Of a stretch of DNA of 64,000 nt, positions 37,310-46,617 are shown one piece after another. The notes under the pieces were generated by a model, which did no database searches, was not told the origin of the DNA, and saw only the letters and a list, made by a program, of their open reading frames with translations. The position numbers and the translations under genes were made by a program. The number at the start of each line of letters is the position of its first letter. The stretch's first letter is position 1. The stretch is from Oceanobacter sp045430275 (GTDB taxonomy: Bacteria > Pseudomonadota > Gammaproteobacteria > Pseudomonadales > Oceanobacteraceae), in NCBI GenBank assembly GCA_045430275.1, contig JAILXU010000013.1:57724-121723 (forward strand), given 5' to 3'.

Positions 37310-38965
37310 TTATTCAGCCGCATCGCTTTCGTCACGGGCCTGATTACGCAGGATAAAGCGCTGAATCTTGCCGCTTGGGGTTTTTGGCAGTTCATCAACG
37401 AAGTCGATTTCACGTGGGAAGGCGTGGGTCGACAGACGGTTACGAACGTGCTGCTTCAGTTCTTCAGCCAGCTCATCATCAGCGCGGAATTCACGCTTGA
37501 TCACAACGAACGCCTTGATGATGGAACCACGCTTCGGATCAGGTTTGCCAACCACACCGGATTCTGCCACCGCTTCGTGCTCCAGCAGACTGCTTTCTAC
37601 GTCCGCAGGCCCAACACGGTAGCCCGCCGTGGTGATGATGTCATCGTCACGACCGGTGAAGGAGTAGCTGCCGTCACCGTGGCTCATGACCACATCGCCG
37701 GTCAGGTAGTACTTGCCATGGAACGGGTGTTTTTCCTGCCAGGTGTAGCCCTGGAAGAAGAACAGCGGTGAGTTTTCAACATCAACGGCCAACTGACCGG
37801 TTTCCCCTTCAGGAATCTCGTTGTACTCGGCATCCAGAGCGACAACGCGATGGCCTGGCATGGAGAAGCCCATGGAACCAACGCGCACCACTTCCTGTTC
37901 CAGATCCTGGTGATTACAAGCGGTCATGCCGGTTTCAGTCTGACCGTAGTGATCCATCACCGGACAACCCAGACGCTTGTCGACCCAACTGATCACTTCC
38001 GGGTTCAGCGGTTCACCGGCACTGCTGGCAACACGCAAGTCGAACTTGTCATCGGCACTCAGGACATCGTCGTTGGCCATCAGCAAACGGTACGCCGTTG
38101 GGGCCGCTGCCAGGTTGGTGATCTTGTATTTGCGCAGCATGTTGTACGTGGTTTCCGGTGTAAAACCGGCTTCACAGAAGTGCGTGGTGTTACCCAGCAA
38201 CAGCGGGCCAACCACGGCGTAGTACAAGCCGTATGCCCAACCCGGATCAGCCACGTTCCAGTACGTGTCTTCGGGGCGCAGACCAACGGCATAACGCATG
38301 TAAACGTAGAACGACAAAATGGCGCGTGTCGGAACCGCAACGCCTTTCGACTTGCCAACAGTACCGGAGGTGAACATCTGCAGGAACGGATCATCCGCAC
38401 CCACACGAACAGGGGCAAACTCCGTCGACAAGGCAGATAACTCTTCAGCGAAGTCCTTATCGGTCGCGTATCGCTCGCTGGCCTGATCACGATTAACGGT
38501 CAGAATCGGTGGACATTCTTCAACACCGTCCAGCTTGTAACGGTTTGCCGGATCGGTCAGAACCAGCTTGGTGCCAGCCTGTTGAACACGATATTCAATC
38601 GCGCCCGGGCCAAATGCAGTGAACAGTGGCTGATACACCGCACCGGCACGCAGAGTGCCCACAATCACCACCAGCAATTCCGGCGTACGTGGCAACAAGG
38701 CCGCAACACGATCGCCTTTGCCGATGCCCTGAGAAGTCAGGTAGTTGGCAAACTGGGCAGATTTCAGTTTCAGGTCGGCAAAGCTCAGCTCTTCGGCTTC
38801 ACGCTCTGCGCCTTCAAATTTCAATGCAATGCGGTCGCTGTCGGCCCACTTGTCACAAATTTCTTCACACACATTGAAGCCATCGGCCAGGCTTCCGGCC
38901 ATGTGTTCTTCAATCACCGCCGGGGTAAAGCGGTCGTAAAATTCCTGATAATTCTCGATTGTCAT
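37310..38965 (-). CDS. AMP-dependent acyl-CoA synthetase
   Basis: 551 aa, ANL superfamily. The ATP loop FTSGTVGKSKG is near residue 194, then AGEPLNPEV, YGQTETG (about 340), YYLTGDV, GRDDDIITTAGYR (hinge) and the catalytic Lys in PKTPSGKIQRF near 534. It activates a carboxylic acid to acyl-AMP and then acyl-CoA. The overall sequence is closest to the short/medium-chain AcsM-like group by eye; the substrate is not determined. First enzyme of the likely pathway with the dehydrogenase and racemase upstream. Confidence 0.92.
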   Translation of the reverse strand: MTIENYQEFYDRFTPAVIEEHMAGSLADGFNVCEEICDKWADSDRIALKFEGAEREAEELSFADLKLKSAQFANYLTSQGIGKGDRVAALLPRTPELLVVIVGTLRAGAVYQPLFTAFGPGAIEYRVQQAGTKLVLTDPANRYKLDGVEECPPILTVNRDQASERYATDKDFAEELSALSTEFAPVRVGADDPFLQMFTSGTVGKSKGVAVPTRAILSFYVYMRYAVGLRPEDTYWNVADPGWAYGLYYAVVGPLLLGNTTHFCEAGFTPETTYNMLRKYKITNLAAAPTAYRLLMANDDVLSADDKFDLRVASSAGEPLNPEVISWVDKRLGCPVMDHYGQTETGMTACNHQDLEQEVVRVGSMGFSMPGHRVVALDAEYNEIPEGETGQLAVDVENSPLFFFQGYTWQEKHPFHGKYYLTGDVVMSHGDGSYSFTGRDDDIITTAGYRVGPADVESSLLEHEAVAESGVVGKPDPKRGSIIKAFVVIKREFRADDELAEELKQHVRNRLSTHAFPREIDFVDELPKTPSGKIQRFILRNQARDESDAAE

Positions 38966-39023
38966 CGTTTGTCTCCGGTAGTTATTTTTATTACGTCAGG
39001 ACACATCAGATGCTGACTCCGTG

Positions 39024-40169
39024 TCAGCCGAACACCCCCTCGCTGCGAAGGTGCTGAATGTCGTCGTTAGTCAGGCCCGCTGCGGCCAACACTGCATCGG
39101 TGTCAGCGCCTCGCAAGGGAGCCGTAGTTGGGATGGTTCGGTCTTCGCCTTCAAAACGAATGGCGGAAGCAATCTGTACTTCGCCGCCCGGCAGCGTCTG
39201 CACCAGATCACGGGAAGTAAACGCCGGATGTTGCGCCGCTTCGGTCATACTCAATACCGGCTCGACACAGGCATCTACCGCCTGAAAACGTTGTTGCCAG
39301 GTAGCAAGATCCTGGGTTGAGAAAATACGTTTGAGCTCAGTTTTCAGTTCAGCATCATCCAGCGTGGCCAGATGATCGGCGTCCAGTGTTTGCAGTAAAT
39401 TGCGTTTAAACTGGGGTTCCAGGCTGCCAACCGACACATAGCGATGATCGCGGGTCTGATAATAATCGTAGAAACCGCCACCGTTCAGAAAGTGGGTTTC
39501 ATAACTGTCCTGTTCAGCGCCGTTCAACGCGCCGGGAGCCAGCAGGGCCTGCAAGGCAACGCTGTTATCGGCCATGGAAATATCCAGGCACGCACCTTTG
39601 CCAGTGCGATCACGCCGAATAATGGCCGACAGGATGCCAATCACCGCCGGGTGGGAACCCGCCGCCTGATCCGCAACCTGCACGCCCAGAGGGCAAGGCC
39701 CCTGTTCAACCCGGCCAAGGTGGCTGGCAACACCAGACAGGGCCAGAAAGTTGATGTCGTGTCCGGCTTTCTGAGCGTATTCACCGGTCTGGCCGTAGCC
39801 AGTAATGGCGCAATAGATCAGATCCGGTTTGACGGCGCTCAGGGCTTCAAAACCCAGCCCCAGGCGCTGCATCACGCCTGGACGAAACTGCTCGACCACG
39901 ATGTCGTAATCCTGCACCAGTTGCAGAATCAGCTCGCGGGAACGCTCGTGTTTGAGATCCATGGCAATCGAACGCTTGCCACGGTTAAGATAACGAAACG
40001 CCGCTGACTGGCCGTCAATTCTGGGCATCATATTGCGCACCAGATCGTCGCGGGTCGGGGATTCCACCCGCACGACATCGGCACCCAGATCGGCCATCAG
40101 CATGGTGGCGTAAGGGCCGGGCAACAAGGTGGTGAAATCCAGAACTTTCAATCCTGCCAGCGGTTTCAT
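39024..40169 (-). CDS. Alpha-methylacyl-CoA racemase-like protein (CaiB/BaiF, family III CoA transferase fold)
   Basis: 381 aa. The start LAGLKVLDFTTLLPGPYATMLMADLGADVVRVE is the CaiB/BaiF signature. Racemase-specific features are visible: His in AGHDINFLALSG, Asp in VADQAAG, Glu in SLEPQF, and the DACVEPVL block; these match the His/Asp/Glu set of AMACR and mycobacterial MCR. AMACR inverts 2-methylacyl-CoA so that branched chains can enter beta-oxidation. That fits an adjacent acyl-CoA dehydrogenase. A CoA-transferase activity cannot be ruled out. 14 bp after the dehydrogenase. Confidence 0.88.
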   Translation of the reverse strand: MKPLAGLKVLDFTTLLPGPYATMLMADLGADVVRVESPTRDDLVRNMMPRIDGQSAAFRYLNRGKRSIAMDLKHERSRELILQLVQDYDIVVEQFRPGVMQRLGLGFEALSAVKPDLIYCAITGYGQTGEYAQKAGHDINFLALSGVASHLGRVEQGPCPLGVQVADQAAGSHPAVIGILSAIIRRDRTGKGACLDISMADNSVALQALLAPGALNGAEQDSYETHFLNGGGFYDYYQTRDHRYVSVGSLEPQFKRNLLQTLDADHLATLDDAELKTELKRIFSTQDLATWQQRFQAVDACVEPVLSMTEAAQHPAFTSRDLVQTLPGGEVQIASAIRFEGEDRTIPTTAPLRGADTDAVLAAAGLTNDDIQHLRSEGVFG

Positions 40170-40183
40170 AAACGTCTCCTGAC

Positions 40184-41341
40184 TCAGTCAAACTCGCGCA
40201 TGATTTCACGCGCAATAATGACGCGCTGGATTTCACTGGTGCCTTCATAGATGGAGGTAATACGCACGTCACGCGTCAGGCGCTCCAGCGGGTATTCCTG
40301 CATGTAGCCGTAACCACCGAGCAACTGCAGTGCGGTGTAACAGGCGTCGTTGGCTTTTTCAGACGCGAAGACTTTCGCCATGGACGCTGCCTTGGCAAAC
40401 GGCAAGCCGCGTTCCTTCTGATCAGCGGCGCTCATCAGCAACAGGCGGGCGGCTTCCAGCTCGGTGCTGCGATCAGCAATCATCCATTGCAGGCCCTGGA
40501 AGTTCGACAAGGACTGACCAAATTGCTGACGCTCTTTGGTGTAGGCAATGGCGTATTCCATCGCAGCCAGACCAACGCCCAGCGCCAGGGAACCAATACC
40601 GATACGGCCACCGGCCAGTTCGGCCACAGCCAGACGGAAGCCGTCGTTCAGCTTGCCCAGAATCGCCGACTCAGGTACTTCCACGTTGTCGAAGTGCACT
40701 TCGTTGGTGGCAGAACCGTGTTGACCCATCTTGTGTTCAGAAGGCCCAACCGTAATGCCATCAGACGCTGCATCCACCAGGAAGCAGGTAATGCCCTTGC
40801 CTTTGCGAGCATCCGGGTCAGTCACCGCCCAAACCACAAACACACCGGCAAATTCTGCGCTGGTGATCCATTGTTTGGTGCCGGAAATGGCGTAGCCCGT
40901 GTCGGTTTTAACCGCTTTGGCTCGCATGGAAGCCGGGTCAGAACCCGCACCGGCTTCGGTCAGACAGAAGCTGCCAGCGGCAAATTCGCCACTACAGATC
41001 TTGGGCAAGTACTGGTTTTTCTGATCTTCCGTACCCATGGCCTGAATCACTTCAGCCACCATATTGGTAACGGACATCGTCACGGCAGTAGACGCACACG
41101 CCTTGGCTACCTCGGTGATGGCCAGACTGAACGACACCACACCCGCTTGGGTGCCGCCGAAATCGGCATCAATATTCAGGCCCATAAAGCCCAGTTCAGC
41201 CATTTTCTTGCAGTTGGCCAGCAGGATAGACTTATCCTTGGTCTGGTCGAGTTTTTCAGCCACCGGAGCCAATTCAGACTCAGCAAAACGCTTGGCCGTG
41301 TCTTGAATGAGTTGTTGTTCTTCGGTCAGAGCAAAATTCAT
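40184..41341 (-). CDS. Acyl-CoA dehydrogenase
   Basis: 385 aa from ATG at 41341 (MNFALTEEQQL); another ATG four codons upstream cannot be excluded. FAD-binding blocks are FCLTEAGAGSDPASM (about 125-139) and WITSAEFAGVFVVWA. The catalytic Glu is in YEGTSEIQRVIIAR near the C-terminus. It introduces the first double bond of beta-oxidation. Short or branched-chain acyl-CoA is likely from the neighbours. First enzyme gene of the minus-strand operon, 105 bp after the LysR gene. Confidence 0.94.
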   Translation of the reverse strand: MNFALTEEQQLIQDTAKRFAESELAPVAEKLDQTKDKSILLANCKKMAELGFMGLNIDADFGGTQAGVVSFSLAITEVAKACASTAVTMSVTNMVAEVIQAMGTEDQKNQYLPKICSGEFAAGSFCLTEAGAGSDPASMRAKAVKTDTGYAISGTKQWITSAEFAGVFVVWAVTDPDARKGKGITCFLVDAASDGITVGPSEHKMGQHGSATNEVHFDNVEVPESAILGKLNDGFRLAVAELAGGRIGIGSLALGVGLAAMEYAIAYTKERQQFGQSLSNFQGLQWMIADRSTELEAARLLLMSAADQKERGLPFAKAASMAKVFASEKANDACYTALQLLGGYGYMQEYPLERLTRDVRITSIYEGTSEIQRVIIAREIMREFD

Positions 41342-41446
41342 AGGGGCATCCACTTAAGGGTTTACCCTGATTTTTTACCCCAGATGAACGCAAACGTAAA
41401 GATCCACGGTGGATATTATTTGGTCTAATACTCCGTGAGTGGTCAC

Positions 41447-42346
41447 TCAGGCCGATGCTGTCACGGCAAAGTACTGCAGAATGACATCAAACATGGCCTG
41501 GCCTGCGGCGGATAATTCGTGGCTGCGTTTGGTCAGTACGCCCAACTCGCTTTCAATCACCGGGTTGCGCAAGGGCACAATGCAAGCCCCGGCATCCAGC
41601 ATTTGCTGCTGGCACAGCGACGGTGCCACGCTCACTCCCAGACCCGCTCCAACCATGCGTCCAACAGTCGCCAACTGATGACTGTCAAAAGCCACATCCA
41701 GTGACAAACCAGCTGCCAACAGCGCCTCTTCTATTCGCGCCCGCACCATTGATGGCCGCTGCAAAGCAATAAAGGCTTCATCCGATAATTGCTGCCAACT
41801 GACGTCTTCCAGTCCCGACAGTGGGTGATCGGCCGGTAACACCGCGACAAACTGATCCAGCCTCAGCGGCGTGAACTGATCCTGCTCCCAGGTGCCCTCC
41901 GGTCGAAACGTGACGCCCAGCTCAACCTTGCCATCACGCACCAGCTCCACAGTTTCCTCAGCAACCACATCATTCACTTGCACATTAATGCCCGGATAAC
42001 GTTGGCGAAAGCGGGCAATAATCTCGGGTAACTGGTTAGCCGCAAACGATGGCATCGCGGCAATTGAAACCAGACCCCGCTCCAGAGCAAAGCGTTGACG
42101 CATTTCCTCTTCCATATCGTCCCACTCGTTCACCAGACGCCGTCCTCGTTCGTACAGGGCTTTTCCTTCCGGTGTCAGAGACACTGCGCGGGTCGTTCGA
42201 ACCAGCAGCTGTCCACCGACGCTGTCCTCCAGCGACTTGATCGCCAGACTCAGGGCCGGTTGCGACATGAACATTTTTTTACTCGCTTCAGCAAAGCTGA
42301 GCGTCTGTGCAACCGCCAGAAAGGCCTTGAGTTGTCGCAATGTCAT
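41447..42346 (-). CDS. LysR-family transcriptional regulator
   Basis: 299 aa. N-terminal winged helix (1-60) LRQLKAFLAVAQTLSFAEAS with FMSQPALSLAIKSLE as recognition region, then the usual periplasmic-binding-like effector domain (about 90-295). It is co-directional with the acyl-CoA operon and divergent from scoAB, so either may be its target. The 222-base gap to scoA is AT-rich near the LysR start, as expected for promoters and an operator. Confidence 0.94.
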   Translation of the reverse strand: MTLRQLKAFLAVAQTLSFAEASKKMFMSQPALSLAIKSLEDSVGGQLLVRTTRAVSLTPEGKALYERGRRLVNEWDDMEEEMRQRFALERGLVSIAAMPSFAANQLPEIIARFRQRYPGINVQVNDVVAEETVELVRDGKVELGVTFRPEGTWEQDQFTPLRLDQFVAVLPADHPLSGLEDVSWQQLSDEAFIALQRPSMVRARIEEALLAAGLSLDVAFDSHQLATVGRMVGAGLGVSVAPSLCQQQMLDAGACIVPLRNPVIESELGVLTKRSHELSAAGQAMFDVILQYFAVTASA

Positions 42347-42568
42347 TTATAAGTTTTCCAAAACAATCATTTGATTTTTTAAATTTAACTTAAATAAAAC
42401 CTTGAGGCATGCTTTCAGCCAGATCGAACAACAAACAGATCAGTGCTCAGGATACGCCGGTAGCCGATTCGCCTCTGATGCAGGGATATCTTGCAGGAAT
42501 CCCTACCATCAGACACCGACACTCAGGCATCAGCCATCCATCTGGTTAGCGCAACGAGGACAATAACA

Positions 42569-43270
42569 ATGCCCGGTTTTGATAAGGTAGTTAACAGTTA
42601 CGAAGAGGCCATGCAGGGCCTCGAAGACGATATGACCATCATTGCAGGTGGCTTTGGTCTGTGTGGTATCCCGGAAGGGTGCATCGCACAAATCAAGAAA
42701 ATGGGTAGCAAAGGCCTGACCGTGGTTTCCAACAACTGTGGCGTCGATGGCTTTGGTCTGGGCATTCTGCTGGAAGACCAGCAAGTCAAAAAAATGGTTT
42801 CCTCTTACGTCGGTGAAAATGCACTGTTTATGAAGCAGTTGCTGGAAGGCGACCTCGAAGTTGAACTGACACCTCAAGGCACGCTGGCTGAAAAAATGCG
42901 CGCTGGCGGTGCTGGCATCCCGGCGTTCTACACCGCTACCGGTTACGGCACTCAGGTAGGTGAAGGTAAAGACGTCCGTGAATTCAACGGTCGCAAGTAC
43001 ATTATGGAAGAGTCCATCACCGGTGACTTTGCCATTGTCAAAGGCTGGAAAGCGGATCGTTACGGCAATGTTATTTACCGTCACACGGCCCAGAACTTCA
43101 ATCCGATGGCCGCCACGGCTGGCAAGATTACCGTGGTTGAAGTGGAAGAGATTGTAGAGCCAGGCGAACTGGATCCAACTCAGATCCACACACCGGGTAT
43201 CTATGTTGACCGCCTGATTCTGGGCACTTTCGAAAAACGTATCGAACAGCGCACTGTGCGCGAAGCTTAA
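42569..43270 (+). CDS. scoA: 3-oxoacid CoA-transferase subunit A
   Basis: 233 aa from ATG at 42569 with GAGGA upstream, giving MPGFDKVVNSYEEAM and the family length. Family blocks are TIIAGGFGLCGIPE (about 23-36), NNCGVDGFGLG and AGGAGIPAFYTATGYGT. With subunit B it moves CoA from succinyl-CoA to acetoacetate or another 3-oxoacid. Upstream in-frame extension lacks a start with a good site. 14 bp before scoB. Confidence 0.95.
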   Translation: MPGFDKVVNSYEEAMQGLEDDMTIIAGGFGLCGIPEGCIAQIKKMGSKGLTVVSNNCGVDGFGLGILLEDQQVKKMVSSYVGENALFMKQLLEGDLEVELTPQGTLAEKMRAGGAGIPAFYTATGYGTQVGEGKDVREFNGRKYIMEESITGDFAIVKGWKADRYGNVIYRHTAQNFNPMAATAGKITVVEVEEIVEPGELDPTQIHTPGIYVDRLILGTFEKRIEQRTVREA

Positions 43271-43284
43271 GGGAGACTATTACT

Positions 43285-43941
43285 ATGGCACTTTCCCGCG
43301 AACAAATGGCTATGCGCGTCGCTCGTGAGCTACAAGACGGCTACTACGTTAACCTCGGCATCGGTATTCCGACGCTGGTCGCCAACTACATTCCAGATGG
43401 CATGGAAGTGATGTTGCAGTCCGAAAACGGCTTGTTGGGCATGGGCCCCTTCCCGACGGACGATGAAGTTGATGCCGACATGATCAATGCCGGTAAGCAA
43501 ACGGTGACAACCGCCACAGGCGCTTCCATTTTCTCATCGGCAGAGTCATTCGCCATGATCCGTGGTGGCCACGTTGACCTGACGGTGCTGGGTGCCTTCG
43601 AAGTCGATGTGAACGGCAACATCGCCTCTTACATGATTCCTGGCAAGCTGATCAAGGGCATGGGCGGCGCAATGGATCTGGTGGCCGGTGCAGATAACAT
43701 CTTTGTTCTGATGACCCACGCTTCCAAGCACGGTGAATCCAAATTGCTGTCTGAGTGCACACTGCCGCTGACGGGCGCAGGCTGCATCAAGAAAGTTCTG
43801 ACCGACCTGGCTTACCTGGAAATTGAAGACGGTGCCTTCATTCTGAAGGAGCGCGCTCCAGGTATCAGCGTCGAAGAAATTGCAGAAAAAACGGCTGGCA
43901 AGCTGATTATTCCTGACCATGTTCCTGAAATGACCTTCTGA
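43285..43941 (+). CDS. scoB: 3-oxoacid CoA-transferase subunit B
   Basis: 218 aa. YVNLGIGIPTLVANYIP (about 20-36) and the catalytic Glu in LQSENGLLGMGP (about 47-58), then GGHVDLTVLGAFEVD. It forms the covalent glutamyl-CoA intermediate. It follows scoA with a Shine-Dalgarno GGGAGA and ends at a strong terminator. Confidence 0.96.
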   Translation: MALSREQMAMRVARELQDGYYVNLGIGIPTLVANYIPDGMEVMLQSENGLLGMGPFPTDDEVDADMINAGKQTVTTATGASIFSSAESFAMIRGGHVDLTVLGAFEVDVNGNIASYMIPGKLIKGMGGAMDLVAGADNIFVLMTHASKHGESKLLSECTLPLTGAGCIKKVLTDLAYLEIEDGAFILKERAPGISVEEIAEKTAGKLIIPDHVPEMTF

Positions 43942-43965
43942 CCCCCTCGCAGAAGGCCATTACCT

Positions 43966-44001
43966 GGGTGCTTCCTTCGAAGGTGGGAAGCGCCCTTTTT
44001 T
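43966..44001 (+). terminator. Intrinsic terminator after scoB
   Basis: 10-bp stem GGGTGCTTCC / GGAAGCGCCC (one G-U) followed by TTTTTT. Confidence 0.93.
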
Positions 44002-44116
44002 ATGTCCACTCTGTACGTTTTCTCTTTCCAACTGCTTTCGATTTTCAGCCACGTTCTGTTATCAATCGTTTTCTATTTTCAGTCACGGTTATTGACCCGG
44101 CTCCAGAGCCTGATAC

Positions 44117-44140
44117 AAAAAAACCCGCCGAAGCGGGTTT
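44117..44140 (-). terminator. Intrinsic terminator after fba
   Basis: Minus strand AAACCCGCTTCGGCGGGTTTTTTT: compact GC stem with a stable TTCG loop and a long T-run. Confidence 0.93.
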
Positions 44141-44164
44141 CAATGAACAGCCATCACTCTGTGA

Positions 44165-45229
44165 TCAGCTGATCTTCGGGTTCAGTTCGCCCGTCAGGTA
44201 AGCCTGGTACATGGTTTCCAGAGACTTGACCTTGATCTTGTCAGCCTGACCTGCCGTGCCGAACGCTTCGTAGCGGTTCACACAGATGTCAGCCATCGAC
44301 TTGACGGTTTCTTTCAGGTATTTGCGAGGATCGAATTCGCTTGGGTTTTCCGCCATGAAGCGACGAATCGTACCCGTGGATGCCAGACGCAAGTCTGTAT
44401 CGATGTTGATCTTGCGAACACCGTACTTGATGCCTTCAGCGATCTGCTCAACTGGCACACCGTAGGTTTCCGGGATTTCACCACCAAATTCATTGATGAT
44501 CGCCAGCCACTCCTGAGGCACAGAAGAAGAACCGTGCATTACCAGGTGCGTGTCAGGAATACGCTTGTGGATTTCCTTGATGCGGTCGATGGCCAGAATG
44601 TCGCCCGTCGGTGGACGAGTGAACTTGTAAGCACCGTGAGACGTACCGCAAGCAATGGCCAGTGCGTCAACACCGGTTTGCTTAACGAAGTCAGCGGCTT
44701 CTTCCGGGTCGGTCAACATCTGATCCATGCTCAGCGTGCCTTCTGCACCAACACCGTCTTCTTCACCGGCCTGGCCCGTTTCGAGAGAACCCAGACAACC
44801 CAGCTCGCCTTCTACAGATACACCACACGCGTGAGAAAACTGTACCGTCTGCTTGGTCACTTCAACGTTGTACTCGTAAGACGCAGGCGTCTTGCCGTCT
44901 TCACGCAGAGAGCCGTCCATCATGACCGAGCTGAAGCCCAACTGGATAGAGCGCTGACACACGTCAGGAGACGTGCCGTGATCCTGGTGCATGCACACAG
45001 GAATGTGCGGAAACTCTTCAATGGCCGCCAGAATCAGGTGACGCAAGAAAGGCGCACCCGCGTATGTGCGAGCACCGGCAGACGCTTGCACGATGACAGG
45101 AGAGTTGGTCTTGTCTGCTGCCATCATGATGGCGCGCATTTGTTCCAGGTTGTTGACGTTGAACGCCGGGACGCCGTAACCGTACTCGGCGGCGTGGTCC
45201 AGCATTTGACGCATACTGATAAGGGCCAT
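44165..45229 (-). CDS. fba: Class II fructose-bisphosphate aldolase
   Basis: 354 aa. The family start is ALISMRQMLDHAAEYGYGVPAFNVNN. Zinc ligands are around CMHQDHGTSPD (about 80-90), with HGAYKFT and HGSSSVPQEW further on. It is the longer Calvin-subtype form found in many proteobacteria. It splits or makes fructose 1,6-bisphosphate. Third gene of epd-pgk-fba, 169 bp after pgk; an inverted repeat lies in that gap. Confidence 0.96.
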   Translation of the reverse strand: MALISMRQMLDHAAEYGYGVPAFNVNNLEQMRAIMMAADKTNSPVIVQASAGARTYAGAPFLRHLILAAIEEFPHIPVCMHQDHGTSPDVCQRSIQLGFSSVMMDGSLREDGKTPASYEYNVEVTKQTVQFSHACGVSVEGELGCLGSLETGQAGEEDGVGAEGTLSMDQMLTDPEEAADFVKQTGVDALAIACGTSHGAYKFTRPPTGDILAIDRIKEIHKRIPDTHLVMHGSSSVPQEWLAIINEFGGEIPETYGVPVEQIAEGIKYGVRKINIDTDLRLASTGTIRRFMAENPSEFDPRKYLKETVKSMADICVNRYEAFGTAGQADKIKVKSLETMYQAYLTGELNPKIS

Positions 45230-45349
45230 GATTTGTCCTCTTGTAAAGTCTGGCTTAAGAAGTCTGCCTTCCTGATGTGAGAAAGGGACTTGATCAAACC
45301 GAATATAATCCGACTAATGTTAAAACAATTGCATTGGTTAATCTGCAGC

Positions 45350-45387
45350 GCCTGACGGAAGTGCAGAACCTTGCATCCCCGTCAGGC
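45350..45387. repeat. Inverted repeat between pgk and fba
   Basis: Arms GCCTGACGG / CCGTCAGGC, 9 bp each, 20-base loop, no T-run. Possibly an mRNA processing or partial termination site between pgk and fba. Confidence 0.4.
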
Positions 45388-45398
45388 ATTTCACGCGA

Positions 45399-46559
45399 TT
45401 ACTTGGCCCGTTCTTCCAGAACTGCAACGGCTGGCAGGGTTTTGCCTTCTACAAATTCCAGAAACGCACCGCCACCGGTCGAGATGTAAGACACCTGTTC
45501 GGTGATGTTGTACTTGTCTACCGCCGCCAGTGTGTCACCACCGCCTGCGATGGAGAAAGCGTCGGATTCGGCAATGGCCAGAGACAGCGCTTTGGTGCCT
45601 TCACCAAACTGATCAAACTCGAATACGCCAACCGGACCATTCCAGATGATGGTTTTGGCTTCTTTCAACTGAGCGGCCAGTGCTGCAGCAGAGTCCGGGC
45701 CGATGTCGAAGATCATATCGTCTTCAGCAACGTCATCGGCACTTTTCAGAGTCGCTTCGGCGGATTCAGAGAACTCCTTACCACACACCACATCGGTTGG
45801 AACCGGGATAGACACCTTTTCCATCAACGCTTTGGCGTTTGGAATCAGGTCGGCTTCACACAAGGATTTACCGACTGGCTTGCCTGCAGCGGCCAGGAAG
45901 GTGTTGGCGATACCACCACCCACAATGATCTGGTCACACAGGTCAGACAGGCTTTCCAGCACTTCCAGTTTGGTGGAAACCTTGGAACCACCCACAATGG
46001 CCACCAATGGACGAGCCGGCTTGTCCAGGGCTTTGCCCAATGCGTCCAGCTCGGCGGCCAGCAGAGGGCCAGCACACGCGACGGGGGCAAACTTGGCCAC
46101 ACCATGAGTGGAAGCCTGAGCACGGTGAGCCGTACCAAAGGCATCCATTACGAATACGTCACACAGCTCGGCGTAGGCTTTGGACAGCTCTTCGTTGTCT
46201 TTCTTTTCGCCCGGATTGAAGCGCACGTTTTCCAGCAGCACCAGCTCGCCTTCGGCGACTTCAACACCGGCTTTAAAATCTTTCACAACATCAACGCTGC
46301 GACCCAGCAAACCACCCAAATGGTCAGCCACCGGCTGCATGGAGAATTGCTCCTCGTACTCACCTTCCGTTGGACGCCCCAGGTGGGACATGACGATAAC
46401 CTTGGCACCCGCTTCCAGTGCGTGCTGAATGGTTGGCAGAGAAGCACGAATACGAGCATCCGATGTGACCTTTCCTTCCTTGACCGGAACGTTCAGATCT
46501 TCACGAATCAGAACACGTTTGCCCTTCAGCTCCAGGTCAACCATTTTGATTACAGACAT
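45399..46559 (-). CDS. pgk: Phosphoglycerate kinase
   Basis: 386 aa from the ATG at 46559, with GAGGA upstream; this gives MSVIKMVDLELKGKRVLIREDLNVP, the family start. Substrate-binding HLGRP (about 62-66), nucleotide-binding GGSKVSTKLEVL (about 195), and GGGDTLAA near the end. It transfers phosphate from 1,3-bisphosphoglycerate to ADP. 58 bp after epd. Confidence 0.97.
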   Translation of the reverse strand: MSVIKMVDLELKGKRVLIREDLNVPVKEGKVTSDARIRASLPTIQHALEAGAKVIVMSHLGRPTEGEYEEQFSMQPVADHLGGLLGRSVDVVKDFKAGVEVAEGELVLLENVRFNPGEKKDNEELSKAYAELCDVFVMDAFGTAHRAQASTHGVAKFAPVACAGPLLAAELDALGKALDKPARPLVAIVGGSKVSTKLEVLESLSDLCDQIIVGGGIANTFLAAAGKPVGKSLCEADLIPNAKALMEKVSIPVPTDVVCGKEFSESAEATLKSADDVAEDDMIFDIGPDSAAALAAQLKEAKTIIWNGPVGVFEFDQFGEGTKALSLAIAESDAFSIAGGGDTLAAVDKYNITEQVSYISTGGGAFLEFVEGKTLPAVAVLEERAK

Positions 46560-46617
46560 TGTATTTTCCTCTAAGCAGTAACAGTACAGGCGGAATTTCG
46601 ACCCCACCGGTTGAACA

